Notes: generated from the sequence alone by a model not told the origin. 64,000 bases of DNA from Beijerinckiaceae bacterium (GCA_024304885.1 JALJOM010000008.1:186001-250000), one strand, 5' to 3'. Positions 18,189-27,803 are shown, counted from the stretch's first letter. Made by a program: numbers and translations.

Positions 18189-21100
18189 ATGGCGCGGGTC
18201 TTCATCAGCCATTCGAGCAAGAACAACGCGGCAGCGATTGCTCTGCGCGATTGGATCATGGCCGGAGGGTGGGACGAAGCTCCGTTCCTCGACCTCGATC
18301 CCGAGCGCGGCATCACGGCGGGAGAGCGCTGGGACAAGGCGCTCCACGAGGCTGCGGATCGCTGCGAGGTCGTGCTGTTCGTGGTCACGCGTGCGTGGGT
18401 CGAGTCCGAGTGGTGCCTCAAGGAATTCCACATCGCGCAGAAGCTCAACAAGCGCGTCTTCGGGGTCCTCGTCGAGGACATCCCCGTTTCCGACCTGCCG
18501 GCGAGCCTGACCGCCGAGTGGCAGGTGGTGAACCTCGCCGCCGGCAAGGACCACGAGCTTTTCCGCGCCGTCCTGCCGGATCTGAGCCGGGAGGAGCACG
18601 TCCTCTTCTCTCGGAGCGGGCTCGCGCGGTTGAAGGCGGGGCTCGACAAGGCCGGGCTCGATCCGCGCTTCTTTCCCTGGCCGCCGAAGGACGACCCGAA
18701 CCGCTCGCCCTATCCGGGGCTGCGGCCCCTCGAGGCCGAGGACGCGGGCATCTTCTTCGGCCGCGAGGCGCCGACCGTCACCGCGCTCGACCGGTTGCGC
18801 GGGCTCAGGGACGCGGCGCCGCCGCGGCTCTTCGTGATCCTCGGCGCCTCGGGCGCGGGAAAATCCTCGTTCCTGCGGGCGGGCCTGCTCCCTCGGCTCG
18901 CGCGCGACTCCGCGAATTTTCTCCCGCTGCCCGTCATTCGCCCGGAGACTGCCGTCGTCACGGGCGCGAACGGGCTGGTCTCCTGCCTCGAGCGGGCGTT
19001 CCGAGCCGGGGGGCTCGCGGTGAACCGCACGGACATCGAGATCGCGGCCTATGCGGGGGCCCCTGCGCTGCTCCCCTGGCTCACCCGCCTCGCCGAGACG
19101 GCTCGCGAGCCCGAAAGCCCCGGGCTCCCGTCGCTGGTGCTCTCGATCGATCAAGGCGAGGAGCTGTTCCTCGCCGAGGGCGCCGGCGAGGCCTTGGACT
19201 TTCTCGCGATCCTCCGCGACCTCCTGCTCGCCGAGACGCCGAGCTTCATCGTCATAGTGACCATCCGCTCGGATTCCTACGAGCGCCTCCAGACCGCCGA
19301 GGTCCTGGAGGGTCTGCGGCAGGAGACCTTTCCCCTGCCGCCCATGCCGCGCGGCGCCTATCAGACCGTCATCGAAGGCCCCGCGCTGAGGCTGAAGGGA
19401 GCCAAGCGATCCTTGAGGATCGAGCCCTCCCTCACCGAGGCCTTGCTGACCGACATCGAGCAGGGCGCCGGCAAGGACGCGTTGCCGCTTCTCGCCTTCA
19501 CGCTCGAATGGCTCTATCGCGAATTCGGCTCGGACGGCGATCTCCGCGTCGAGGAATACGAGTCCCTCGGCGGCATCAAGGGATCGATCCGGGCCGCGGT
19601 GGATGCGGCGCTGAAGGCGGCCGATTCCGATCCGACGATCCCGAAGGACCCCGTCGAACGCATGGCGCTCCTGCGTCGCGCGCTGATCCCCGCGCTCGCC
19701 GGCATCGATCCGGAGACCGGAGCGCCGCGCCGTCGCGTCGCCGCCATGTCGGAGATCCCCGCGCATGCGCGCGAGCTCGTCGAGTGTCTGGTCGAGGCAC
19801 GCCTGCTCGCGACCGACGGTGCACCGGGCGGCGCGACGCTGGTCGAGCCGGCGCACGAGGCGCTGCTGCGGCAATGGAACGTGCTGCAAGATTGGCTGCA
19901 GGAGGATTCCGCCGCCCTCGCGGCCTTCGAGGGATTGCGGCGCGCGGCGCGGGACTGGAACGCGAAGGAACGGTCCGACGCATGGCTCGGCCATCACGCC
20001 GGCCGCCTCGAGGACGCCGAGGCGTTGCGCCGGCGCGAGGATTTCGCATCCTTCGTCACGCCGCTCGAGAATATCTACCTCGAGGCCTGCCGCAGGCTGG
20101 AAAACGAGCGGCGGAACCGCGAGTTCGCCGAGGCGCGAAAGCTCGCCGAGGCGCAAACGACGATCGCGCAGCGTACGCGGATCGGGCTCGTCACGGCGAG
20201 CGTCCTGCTTCTGCTCGCCCTCGGCGCCGCCTGGTACGGATTCGACAGGGCGCGCGAGGCCCGGGAGCAATCCCGCGTCGCGCGGACGGAAGCCGCGGAG
20301 GCCGAGAAGCAAAAGGTGGCCGCGGAGAGGCAGACAGCGGCGGCCTTGTTGAACGAATCCATTTCCCAGGCCGCGCTCTCGAACCTCGCGCTCGATCGAG
20401 GCCAGCCCGATGATGCGGTTCGGCTCGCTCTGGCCGCCTGGCCGAGGGACGGCGACGACAAGCGTCCGCAAATGAGGCGCGTCATCGATGTCCTGGCGTC
20501 GGCATTGCGCCTGGATCGCGAGCGCCTACGCCTCGCGGGGCACGGCGGCACGGTCCATTTTGCCGCGTTCAGCCCGGACGATACTCGCGTCGTCACCACC
20601 TCCGCCGACAAGACCGCGCGACTCTGGGACGCCCGGACCGGCAACCTCGTCGTCGCCCTCGTCGGGCATGGCGATGCCGTTCATTCCGCGGGCTTCAGCC
20701 CGGACGGCCGGCGCCTCGTCACCGCCTCCGCGGACAGGACCGCCCGTGTCTTCGATGCCGAGACCGGCGAGTTCGTCGTCGAGCTCCGAGGCCATGGCGA
20801 TGCCGTCCGCTCCGCCGCGTTCAGCCCGGACGGTACGCGGATCGTCACCGCCTCCGCCGACACCACCGCGCGAATCTGGGACGCGAGGACGGGCAAGGTC
20901 GTGACCGAGCTGAGGGGCCATGACGCCGCCGTCCACAGCGCCGAGTTCAGCCCGGACGGCACGCGAATCGTCACGGCGTCCTGGGACAAGACCACCCGAA
21001 TCTGGGACGCGAGAAAGGGCACCCTTCTCGGCGAGCTCGCGGAGCGTCGCCAACTTCTCAACTCCGCTGCGTTCAGCCCGGACGGCACGCGGATCGTCAC

Positions 21101-22433
21101 CGCCTCCGCCGACAACGCCGCGCGAATCTGGGACGCCAAGACGGGCAAGCTGCTCGTCGAGCTCCGGGGGCATGGCGATACCGTCCGCTCCGCCGCGTTC
21201 AGCCCCGACGGCGCGCGGGTCGTCACCGCCTCGGCGGACGACTCCGCCCGCATCTGGGACGCGACGACGGGCAAGCTGCTCGTCGGGCTCGACGGCCATC
21301 GCAATGATCTCGGCTCCGCCGCGTTCAGCCCGAACGGCACGCGGGTCGTCACGGCCTCCGCGGACAAGACCGCGCGCATCTGGGACGCCACCACCGGGGC
21401 CGCTTTCATCGAGCTGAAGGGCTATGGCGATACGGTTTTCGGCGCCGCCTACAGCCCGGATGGCACCCGCATCGTCACCGCCTCGTCGGACAATGTCGCC
21501 CGCGTCTGGGATGCGAAAGGGGACAAGGCCCCGAGCGAGCTCTGGGGGCACGGCGATGCGGTCGTCGCCGCCGCCTACAGCCCGGACGGAGCGCGCATCG
21601 TCACCGCCTCGTCGGACAAGACCGCCCGCGTCTGGGACGCGAGAACGAGCAAGGTCCTCACCGAGCTGAAGGGCCATGGCGACATGGTCCGATCCGCCGC
21701 GTTCAGCCCGGACGGCACGCGGATCGTCACAGCCTCGACGGACAATACGGCGCGAATCTGGGACGCCCGCACCGGCGCCGTCCTCGGCGAGCTGAAGGGC
21801 CACGAGGACATGGTGTACTCGGCCGCGTTCAGCCCCGACGGCGCGCAGGTCCTGTCCGCCTCGGCGGACAATACCGCCGGCGTGTGGGATGCGAGGACAG
21901 GCAAGCTGCTCGCGAAGCTGAAAGGCCACGACGATATCGTCTACAGCGCCATGTACAGCCCGGACGGGGCCTGTATCGTCACCGCCTCCGCCGACAAGAC
22001 CGCCCGCATCTGGAACGCCCAGACAGGCAAGCCTCTCGTCGAGCTGAAAGGGCATGCCGATACGGTCTATGACGCCGAGTACAGCCCGGACGGCACGCGG
22101 ATCGTCACCGCGTCGTCGGACAAGACTGCCCGGGTCTGGGATGCGAGGACGGGCAAGGTCCTCACCGAGCTGAAGGGGCACAGGGAAGCCGTGCGTTCCG
22201 CGGCATTCAGCCCGGATGGTGCACGTGTCGTGACGGGGGCCCTCGACAGGACCGCCCGCATCTGGGACATCTCTGCCCTCGACAACGACGACGCCGTCGC
22301 TGTCGCCTGCGCGCGGCTCGGCAACAACACGGGCCTGAAGGATGTCGCGAAGCGCTACGGTCTCGAGGAGCTGAAGCCGATCTGTGGTGTCCACAAGCCG
22401 GCCCCTATCGATTGGGCGAAGCTGGTGGATTAG
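18189..22433 (+). CDS. TIR - STAND NTPase - WD40 repeat protein
   Basis: About 1414 residues. TIR domain (residues 1-110; FISHSSKNN, and SEWCLKE with candidate NADase Glu near 79), STAND-type NTPase with P-loop GASGAGKS at 219-226 and Walker B LSIDQGEE (Asp near 321), winged-helix-like region, one transmembrane helix at about 665-685 followed by a charged coiled segment, then 14 WD40 repeats of 42 residues (about 784-1370), enough for two seven-bladed propellers. GAGGGA precedes the ATG; a 13-codon longer start lacks a ribosome site. STAND proteins act as ligand-triggered switches; TIR often degrades NAD+. Paired divergently with a patatin gene, suggesting a defence or cell-death module. Confidence 0.9.
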   Translation: MARVFISHSSKNNAAAIALRDWIMAGGWDEAPFLDLDPERGITAGERWDKALHEAADRCEVVLFVVTRAWVESEWCLKEFHIAQKLNKRVFGVLVEDIPVSDLPASLTAEWQVVNLAAGKDHELFRAVLPDLSREEHVLFSRSGLARLKAGLDKAGLDPRFFPWPPKDDPNRSPYPGLRPLEAEDAGIFFGREAPTVTALDRLRGLRDAAPPRLFVILGASGAGKSSFLRAGLLPRLARDSANFLPLPVIRPETAVVTGANGLVSCLERAFRAGGLAVNRTDIEIAAYAGAPALLPWLTRLAETAREPESPGLPSLVLSIDQGEELFLAEGAGEALDFLAILRDLLLAETPSFIVIVTIRSDSYERLQTAEVLEGLRQETFPLPPMPRGAYQTVIEGPALRLKGAKRSLRIEPSLTEALLTDIEQGAGKDALPLLAFTLEWLYREFGSDGDLRVEEYESLGGIKGSIRAAVDAALKAADSDPTIPKDPVERMALLRRALIPALAGIDPETGAPRRRVAAMSEIPAHARELVECLVEARLLATDGAPGGATLVEPAHEALLRQWNVLQDWLQEDSAALAAFEGLRRAARDWNAKERSDAWLGHHAGRLEDAEALRRREDFASFVTPLENIYLEACRRLENERRNREFAEARKLAEAQTTIAQRTRIGLVTASVLLLLALGAAWYGFDRAREAREQSRVARTEAAEAEKQKVAAERQTAAALLNESISQAALSNLALDRGQPDDAVRLALAAWPRDGDDKRPQMRRVIDVLASALRLDRERLRLAGHGGTVHFAAFSPDDTRVVTTSADKTARLWDARTGNLVVALVGHGDAVHSAGFSPDGRRLVTASADRTARVFDAETGEFVVELRGHGDAVRSAAFSPDGTRIVTASADTTARIWDARTGKVVTELRGHDAAVHSAEFSPDGTRIVTASWDKTTRIWDARKGTLLGELAERRQLLNSAAFSPDGTRIVTASADNAARIWDAKTGKLLVELRGHGDTVRSAAFSPDGARVVTASADDSARIWDATTGKLLVGLDGHRNDLGSAAFSPNGTRVVTASADKTARIWDATTGAAFIELKGYGDTVFGAAYSPDGTRIVTASSDNVARVWDAKGDKAPSELWGHGDAVVAAAYSPDGARIVTASSDKTARVWDARTSKVLTELKGHGDMVRSAAFSPDGTRIVTASTDNTARIWDARTGAVLGELKGHEDMVYSAAFSPDGAQVLSASADNTAGVWDARTGKLLAKLKGHDDIVYSAMYSPDGACIVTASADKTARIWNAQTGKPLVELKGHADTVYDAEYSPDGTRIVTASSDKTARVWDARTGKVLTELKGHREAVRSAAFSPDGARVVTGALDRTARIWDISALDNDDAVAVACARLGNNTGLKDVAKRYGLEELKPICGVHKPAPIDWAKLVD
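20537..22271 (+). repeat. 14 tandem 126-bp repeats encoding WD40 blades
   Basis: Period 126 bp (42 codons), each encoding a variation of GH-DxVxSAAFSPDG, then TRIVTASADKTARIWDA, then RTGKLLxEL. Units are strikingly alike at DNA level, implying recent amplification or gene conversion. Blade 5 lacks the GH start and blade 7 reads SPNG. Confidence 0.93.
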
Positions 22434-22500
22434 CTGTAGCGTCGGGGCGTCCCGCGCGGCGCCGCAGAGAGGGCGCGATGCCCGGCGAGGAAAGCGAGGT

Positions 22501-22962
22501 TCAGGCTACCGCCGGGTTCTTCTTGCGGAGCCGAACCACCACGTCCACCCGCACGACCTCGTAGCCTTCCGGGGCCTCGACATTGCCGGCGAGCTGCATC
22601 CCGTCGACCGCGATGTCCTGGATGTCGCCCGTCTCCTCGTAGAAGAAATGACCGTGGTCGGTGGTGTTGGTGTCGAAGATCGTCTTGGTCCCCTCGATCG
22701 CGAGGCCACGGACGAGCCCGACCTGGGCGAAGAGGTTGAGGACGTTGTAGACGGTCGCGAGCGAGGCATACATCCTCGCGGCATTCGCCTCGGCCGCCAA
22801 GGCGTCGGCCGTCACGTGGCGGTTGCCCTTCGAGAACAGGAGCTTGGCGAGGCCCAAGCGTTGCCGCGTGGCCCTCAGGCCGTATTTCTCGAGGAGCGCG
22901 CGGCTCGGCAATCCCGTGTCGGGTGGGTTGCTCGGCAAAGCCCGGGGAGTCGAAAGGAACAT
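22501..22962 (-). CDS. irr: Fur-family iron response regulator Irr
   Basis: Haem-responsive transcription regulator controlling iron and haem genes in Hyphomicrobiales. 153 residues: winged helix with ATRQRLGLAKLLFSKG and YASLATVYNVLNLFAQVGLV, dimerisation half with DTNTTDHGHFF. The Irr-specific His cluster reads H103-G-H105 here rather than a three-His run as in Bradyrhizobium, so haem/metal binding may differ. No HRM-like Cys-Pro motif is visible. Directly downstream of the STAND gene in convergent orientation and upstream of the fix block. Confidence 0.87.
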   Translation of the reverse strand: MFLSTPRALPSNPPDTGLPSRALLEKYGLRATRQRLGLAKLLFSKGNRHVTADALAAEANAARMYASLATVYNVLNLFAQVGLVRGLAIEGTKTIFDTNTTDHGHFFYEETGDIQDIAVDGMQLAGNVEAPEGYEVVRVDVVVRLRKKNPAVA

Positions 22963-23084
22963 AGGAGCACCCGCTTTCCTTGCTCGTCGTCGGCGGCGCC
23001 TCTCGGCGCGCTCGAACCTCTCGAAGGAGGAATGATGCGCTAGAATGACTCTAGAAGCAACGTCGGAATCTCGCCGGATCGGCT

Positions 23085-23381
23085 TCAGCCGAACTTGAAC
23101 AGCACGCCGAAGCCGCCGCGCGGATAGTTCCAGGTGATCTCACCGGTCGGCTCCGCGATGACGCGGCATGTTCCGCATTCGACACAGCCGTCGGTCGTGA
23201 TCTCGACCTGCCCGGTGTCGCTCTGGGCATAGCAGCCGGCCGGGCAGACCTTGGTGAGGGACAAGAGGCGCGGCGACGGCACCTCGTGCGGGGTCACCGT
23301 GATATGCGGGCGGCCCGCGTCCACGAGGTAGCGGTTCTGGAAGAGCTTGTCCTCCACGCGTACGGCGGGTTCGGCACTCAT
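23085..23381 (-). CDS. fixX: Ferredoxin-like protein FixX
   Basis: 98-residue ferredoxin of the FixABCX electron-bifurcating complex that delivers low-potential electrons to nitrogenase. Cysteines C46 and C50 (VCPAGCY) and C66, C69, C72 (GCVECGTC) form the cluster ligands. Start supported by GAGGA. It is separated from fixC by about 140 bp containing a family B repeat, instead of the usual tight spacing, so its translation or mRNA level may be uncoupled. Confidence 0.94.
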   Translation of the reverse strand: MSAEPAVRVEDKLFQNRYLVDAGRPHITVTPHEVPSPRLLSLTKVCPAGCYAQSDTGQVEITTDGCVECGTCRVIAEPTGEITWNYPRGGFGVLFKFG

Positions 23382-23411
23382 CGAGGGGGTCCTCTGCTCG
23401 CGAGCGATGGT

Positions 23412-23519
23412 CTAGAGCCGGTTTCCGATTCGACCGGATCGGAGCCCGGCTTCAGCTCCTTGCCTTGTCGCGATTTCACGACGCGAACCGGTATCGGTTT
23501 CGCTGGAAACCGCTCTCGC
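23412..23519. repeat. Family B intergenic repeat between fixC and fixX
   Basis: Reads CTAGAGCCGGTTTCCGATTC, then TTGTCGCGATTTCACGACGCGAA and CGGTATCGGTTTCGCTGGAAACCGCTCT. Matches the copies at 42437 and 61480. It lies inside the fixABCX operon, just beyond the fixC stop. Confidence 0.85.
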
Positions 23520-24821
23520 CTATCGCCAAGCACGAACCATGCCGATGGCGTCGCCGAGGATGCCCTTGAGGCTGCGGGCCTTGAAGAAGGAGTGGACGAT
23601 CGCCTCCTCCTTCGACTTCTTGTCGATCCCGTCGACCCGGAACCAGGTCTGCGCCGCCTTGGACAGGAGCTGCGGATAGGTCGTGAACAAATGCTTGTTG
23701 TGGAGCGTGCCCGGAAGATTCCTGTATTTCTTGAGGTCCTTCATGACGAAGGACTCGTCGAGGCGCTTCTTGTAGCTCGCGAGGTTGGCCGCCGTCAGCG
23801 GCGCATGACGCGACTTCAGCTCGAGGATCGTCTCGGCGGCGAGGCGGCCCGTCGTCATCGCGAGATTGGAGCCTTCGCGATGCACCGCATTCACGAACTG
23901 GCCGGCGTCGCCGACGATCAGCCAGCCGTCGCCATAGAGCTGCGGGATCGCCTTGTAGCCGCCTTCCGGGATCATATGCGCGGCATATTCCTTGACCTCC
24001 GAGCCGGCGAGGAGCGGCTTGACCGAGGGATGCGACTTGAAGGAATCGAGGAGCCCGTAGGGTGTCTGCCCCGTCTCGGCGAAATCCGAGATCAGGCAGC
24101 CGATGCCGATCGAGATACATTCCTTGTTGGTGTAGATGAATCCGGTGCCGGTCATGCCCTTGGTGATCGTGCCGGCGGCCTCGATCACCACACCCTCGTC
24201 GCCCTTCAGGTTGAACCGGGCCTCGATCGTCTCCTTCGGCAGGAAATGCATCTCCTTGACGGCGAGCGCGACGGTGTCCGGCTTCGGCACCGGACGCAGG
24301 CCAGCGCGCGCGCCGACGAGCCCGCTGACCCCTTCGGCCATGACCACCACGTCGGCATAGATCGGATCGCCGTCGCGGTCGGTCCTGACGCCGATGACCT
24401 TGCCGTCGGCATCCCGCACGAGCTCGAGGACCGTGGTCTCGCAGATCACCAGGGCGCCGGCAGCGGCGACCTTGCGCGAGAACCATTTATCGAAGGGCGC
24501 GCGAATGATCGTGTAGCGGTTCGGCTGCTCCTCGTTGAAGTCTTCCGAGCGGTAGTGCGCGCCGCAATAGGAGCGATCGTCCATCATCCAGATGCGCTGC
24601 TCGATGATGTGGCGCTCGAGCGGCGCATCCTTGCGGAAGTCCGGGATGATCGTCTCCAGCGCATCGGCGTAGAGGATGGCGCCCTGCACGTTCTTCGAGC
24701 CCGGATATTCGCCGCGCTCGAGCTGGAGGACCTTCAGCCCGCGCTTGGCGAGCGTGTAGGCGCAGGCATTGCCGGACGGGCCGGCGCCGATGACGATCGT
24801 GTCGAACTTTTCGTCCGCCAT
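23520..24821 (-). CDS. fixC: Electron-transfer flavoprotein-quinone oxidoreductase FixC
   Basis: FAD protein related to ETF-QO that accepts electrons from FixAB and passes them to quinone and FixX. FAD motif GAGPSGNAC near residue 12, [17 protein letters not shown], and [19 protein letters not shown]. 433 residues. Strong GGAGGGAA before the ATG and 10 bp gap to fixB. Part of the fixABCX unit on the minus strand. Confidence 0.95.
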   Translation of the reverse strand: MADEKFDTIVIGAGPSGNACAYTLAKRGLKVLQLERGEYPGSKNVQGAILYADALETIIPDFRKDAPLERHIIEQRIWMMDDRSYCGAHYRSEDFNEEQPNRYTIIRAPFDKWFSRKVAAAGALVICETTVLELVRDADGKVIGVRTDRDGDPIYADVVVMAEGVSGLVGARAGLRPVPKPDTVALAVKEMHFLPKETIEARFNLKGDEGVVIEAAGTITKGMTGTGFIYTNKECISIGIGCLISDFAETGQTPYGLLDSFKSHPSVKPLLAGSEVKEYAAHMIPEGGYKAIPQLYGDGWLIVGDAGQFVNAVHREGSNLAMTTGRLAAETILELKSRHAPLTAANLASYKKRLDESFVMKDLKKYRNLPGTLHNKHLFTTYPQLLSKAAQTWFRVDGIDKKSKEEAIVHSFFKARSLKGILGDAIGMVRAWR

Positions 24822-24831
24822 GGCTTCCCTC

Positions 24832-25935
24832 CTATTCCGCCGCGGGCCGCATGGCCGCGGGCGCGAGCCGCTTGCGAAAGGCCTCCGTCAGGGCCGGAAG
24901 GACCTTCATCGCATCGGCGACGATACCCACATGTGCGAAATCGAAGATCGGCGCGTTCTTGTCGGTGTTGATGGCGACGATGAGATCGGCCCCCTCGACG
25001 CCGACCCGATGCTGGATCGCGCCCGAGATCCCCGCCGCGATGTAGAGGCGCGGCCGGATCGTCTTGCCGGTCTGGCCGATCTGGCGGTCCGAGGTGATCC
25101 AGCCCTTCTGAACGAGCGGGCGCGATCCGCCCCACTCGGCGCCGAGAACCGCGGCGAGATCGCGGACGAGCTGGTAGTTCTCGGCGGTCTGCATGCCGAG
25201 CCCGCCGGACACCACGATATCGGCATAGGGGAGATTGGCCTTGCCGGTGGTGCCGTCGGGAAGGAAGTCGATGAGCTTCGTGACGATGCTCTCTTCCGGC
25301 AGCGAGACCTCGTGGCGTTGGATCCGCCCGGAGCGCCCGGCCCGGTAGAGCGGCATCGGCGCGACGCGCGGGCGCATCGTCGCCATCTGCGGCCGGTAGT
25401 TGAGGGTGAAGATCGTGCAGAGGAGGGAGCCGCCGAAGGTCGGCCGCGTAGCGGCGAGCGATCCTTCGGCATCCACCGCGAGCTCGGTGCAATCCGCGGT
25501 GAGCCCGGTGAGCAGCGTCGTCGCGACCGAGCCCGCGAGATCGCGGCCGAGGTTCGTCGCGCCGAGGAGGAGGATCTCCGGCTTGTAGGTGTTGACGAGC
25601 TCCGTCATCGCCGCCGTGTAGGGCTCGTTGCGGTAGTCTGCGAGCGAGTTGTTCTCGACGAGGTAGCAGACATCGGCGCCATAGCCGAAAGCATCCGTCA
25701 CCGCGGCCTCGGTGCCTCCGGGGGGGCCCAGCACGACGGCCGCGAGATCGACCTTCAGCTGATCGGCGAGCTTGCGGCCTTCGCCCATGAGCTCCCACGA
25801 GACCGGGTGAACGACGCCGCGCTCGAGCTCCACCATCACCCACACGTGCTTGTAGGCTTTCAGGTGCTCCGGCAGCTCCTTCTTCGTGTTGGCGCGGCTC
25901 GCGGCGGCGGGCTTCGGTTTGGCCGTGTCGCTCAT
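24832..25935 (-). CDS. fixB: Electron transfer flavoprotein alpha subunit FixB
   Basis: ETF alpha subunit of the bifurcating Fix complex. N-terminal ETF domain, then a C-terminal FAD domain with [35 protein letters not shown] and [20 protein letters not shown]. 367 residues with an N-terminal extension rich in Ala/Lys. SD GAGGAA. Follows fixA after 28 bp. Confidence 0.95.
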   Translation of the reverse strand: MSDTAKPKPAAASRANTKKELPEHLKAYKHVWVMVELERGVVHPVSWELMGEGRKLADQLKVDLAAVVLGPPGGTEAAVTDAFGYGADVCYLVENNSLADYRNEPYTAAMTELVNTYKPEILLLGATNLGRDLAGSVATTLLTGLTADCTELAVDAEGSLAATRPTFGGSLLCTIFTLNYRPQMATMRPRVAPMPLYRAGRSGRIQRHEVSLPEESIVTKLIDFLPDGTTGKANLPYADIVVSGGLGMQTAENYQLVRDLAAVLGAEWGGSRPLVQKGWITSDRQIGQTGKTIRPRLYIAAGISGAIQHRVGVEGADLIVAINTDKNAPIFDFAHVGIVADAMKVLPALTEAFRKRLAPAAMRPAAE

Positions 25936-25963
25936 GCGAATATTCCTCTACCGGCCGGCGCCA

Positions 25964-26821
25964 TCAAAAGTCGGCTCCTGCGCTCTTAGTCAGATCTTGT
26001 TCGAGACCCGGCTGGCGCTTGAAAATTTCCGCGACGAGGGTCTCGGAGATGTCGCCCGCGGTCTTGCCCTCGACCCCGATCTGGAACGCCTTCTCGGCCC
26101 GCGGCGGCGGGGCGAAGACCTTCTTCACGATCGTGGGCGAGCCCTTGAGGCCGCAAAACGCGAGATCGGGAATCTGCGCTTGGGCCGCGCTCCAGGTGAC
26201 GATTTCCGCGCGCGCCGCACGGAACGCGTCCTCCATCGTGCCGCGGCGCATGTCGTTGGTGCCCTCGAGCATGGTCACGAGGCAGGGCAGCTTGGCCTTC
26301 AGGACCTGGATGCCGCCCTCGGCGCGCCGATGGACCACGATCTCCCGGGCCGCGAGATCGCAATGCTCGATCTTCTGCACATAGGTGAGCTGCAAGAGCC
26401 CGAGCCTCTTGGCGATGCCCGGGCCGACCTGCGCGGTATCGCCGTCGATCGTCTGCTTGCCGCAAAAGACGATGTCGGGGGCGCCCCAGTGCTCCGTGAC
26501 CTTGGTGACGAGATGCGCGAGTGCGTAGGTGGTCGCGAGCGTGTCCGCGCCGGCGAAGAAGCGATCGGTGAGCAGGACCGCCCGATCGGCGCCGTAAGTC
26601 ATGCACTTGCGCAGCGCGGATTCCGCCATCGGCGGACCCATGGTGACGCAGGTCACCTCGCCGCCGTTCCGGTCGCGCAGCCGCAGGGCCTCCTCGAGCG
26701 AGAAGAGGTCGTAAGGATTGATGATCGTCGGCACGCCCTGCCGCATGATCGTGTTGGTGACCGGGTGGACACGAATCTGGGCGGAATCGGGAACCTGCTT
26801 GATGCAGACCACGATATGCAT
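25964..26821 (-). CDS. fixA: Electron transfer flavoprotein beta subunit FixA
   Basis: ETF beta subunit carrying the bifurcating FAD with FixB. Begins MHIVVCIKQVPDSAQIRVHP, contains NPYDLFSLEEALRLRD and CGKQTIDGDTAQVGPGIA. 285 residues. First gene of fixABCX; a sigma54-type promoter lies about 50 bp upstream and a family A repeat just beyond it. Confidence 0.96.
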   Translation of the reverse strand: MHIVVCIKQVPDSAQIRVHPVTNTIMRQGVPTIINPYDLFSLEEALRLRDRNGGEVTCVTMGPPMAESALRKCMTYGADRAVLLTDRFFAGADTLATTYALAHLVTKVTEHWGAPDIVFCGKQTIDGDTAQVGPGIAKRLGLLQLTYVQKIEHCDLAAREIVVHRRAEGGIQVLKAKLPCLVTMLEGTNDMRRGTMEDAFRAARAEIVTWSAAQAQIPDLAFCGLKGSPTIVKKVFAPPPRAEKAFQIGVEGKTAGDISETLVAEIFKRQPGLEQDLTKSAGADF

Positions 26822-26869
26822 GTCTGACCTCTCGCCTCGGGTCGCTCAGCGTCTCGGAGCGACGAGCGA

Positions 26870-26885
26870 AGCAAGCGATATGCCA
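26870..26885 (-). promoter_or_regulatory. Sigma54 (-24/-12) promoter of fixA
   Basis: On the minus strand TGGCATATCGCTTGCT fits the TGGCAC-N5-TTGCW consensus with the invariant GG and GC correctly spaced. The predicted start is about 40 nt before the fixA ATG. I found no TGT-N10-ACA activator site in the 200 bp upstream, where a family A repeat now lies. Confidence 0.72.
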
Positions 26886-26924
26886 GGCGCGCTGAAGCTG
26901 CGGTTCGGCGTCTTTTGCAGAGGT

Positions 26925-27079
26925 CTAGATCACGATGATCTTGGATCGGCTCGATCCAAGATCATGAAACGTATTCGATTCCAAAAACTCAGAGCGGGAT
27001 AGGCAGATAAGTCTACGCAATCTGCGTAAACGCGATTGCGCCGGAAAACCGCTGTACGCTTTTCCTCATCCCGCTCTAG
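26925..27079. repeat. Family A intergenic repeat upstream of fixA
   Basis: Full-length 155-bp copy with CTAG at both ends, CTTGGATCGGCTCGATCCAAG palindrome arms, and the GAGCGGGATAGGCAGATAAG / CTCATCCCGCTC arm pair. It separates the fixA promoter from nifW. Confidence 0.92.
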
Positions 27080-27440
27080 CTGTTGATCTCGTTGGGAATT
27101 GTGAGTCGGTCGGATGCGGGCCGGTGCAATCGACGGCAGGCTCTGTCCCGGGTTCGGGGCGACGGCGATCGGCTTGCCGCAAAGCGCTCGGAAATGGCGG
27201 ACAATTGGGGTGCCCCGCGGGCGATCGGGTCAAGTGCGCGAGTCCCTCCCCACGAGAGGAGGGTGTCTCACGACGCGCGACGGGTGGGGTCGACGCCCTC
27301 GATTTCGAATGGTTTCCCTGCTACCCGGCGGCCTTCGACCGCCGACCTCACCGTCGCGGGGAGATATTTCGCGCGCGCCTTCCAAAACCTCAGTTCACCC
27401 CATTGCCCTGGTGGTACCCCGGCGGAAACCGGGAGGCGGC
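27080..27440. other. Intergenic region without recognised gene
   Basis: About 360 bp between the repeat and the nifW stop. It holds a short inverted repeat (CCCTCC ... GGAGGG near 27243) and no ORF with a credible start, ribosome site or family match. Possibly residue of an old insertion. Confidence 0.5.
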
Positions 27441-27773
27441 TTACTTGAGGAGGTCCGAGAAGGGCACGACCGGAGGCGGGGCCGGGGGGGCCTTCTCCTT
27501 CACGGCATCCTTGAGGACCTTGAACACGCGCTCCTTCAGGGGATCCGACTTCTGGAAATCCTCGTAGGCGCGTTCCAAAGTCTCCTTGCAGCGGGCCTTG
27601 ACGGTCGCGTCGTCGAGCCCCTCGAAATCCTCGCTGGCGAGATATTGCCCCATCCGCTTCATGATGTGCATGCGCACGACATTGAGCTTGACGGGATCAT
27701 AAGGGACATCGAGCAGCGTGAAGAAGTCCTCGGCCGAGGAGAGGGTGTGCAAGGTCTTCAGGGTGTCTGACAT
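27441..27773 (-). CDS. nifW: Nitrogenase-stabilising/protective protein NifW
   Basis: 110-residue NifW protein, which protects the MoFe protein from oxygen. Recognised from LSSAEDFFTLLDVPYDP, VRMHIMKRMGQYL and the SDPLKERVFKVLKDAV stretch, ending in a Pro-rich tail. GAAGG ribosome site about 9 nt before ATG. It follows cysE by 30 bp and probably belongs to the iscA-nifU-nifV-cysE-nifW operon. Confidence 0.93.
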   Translation of the reverse strand: MSDTLKTLHTLSSAEDFFTLLDVPYDPVKLNVVRMHIMKRMGQYLASEDFEGLDDATVKARCKETLERAYEDFQKSDPLKERVFKVLKDAVKEKAPPAPPPVVPFSDLLK

Positions 27774-27803
27774 GAGCTGTGGCCTTCGGATCGATCGGCG
27801 GGG

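Noticed and set aside
18104-20471. Long ORFs in other frames across the STAND gene
   Set aside because: Out-of-frame or antisense readings of a high-GC gene; true frame carries TIR, P-loop and WD40 motifs.
20537-22271. CRISPR-like periodicity
   Set aside because: Period is 126 bp, in frame, and encodes WD40 blades; there are no unique spacers.
16977-22433. CBASS system with patatin effector (CapV)
   Set aside because: No CD-NTase or accessory cap gene is visible in the neighbourhood; patatin family membership alone is insufficient.
27083-27770. Plus-strand ORFs over the nifW region
   Set aside because: Start in the gene-free spacer and then run antisense to nifW; no domain.
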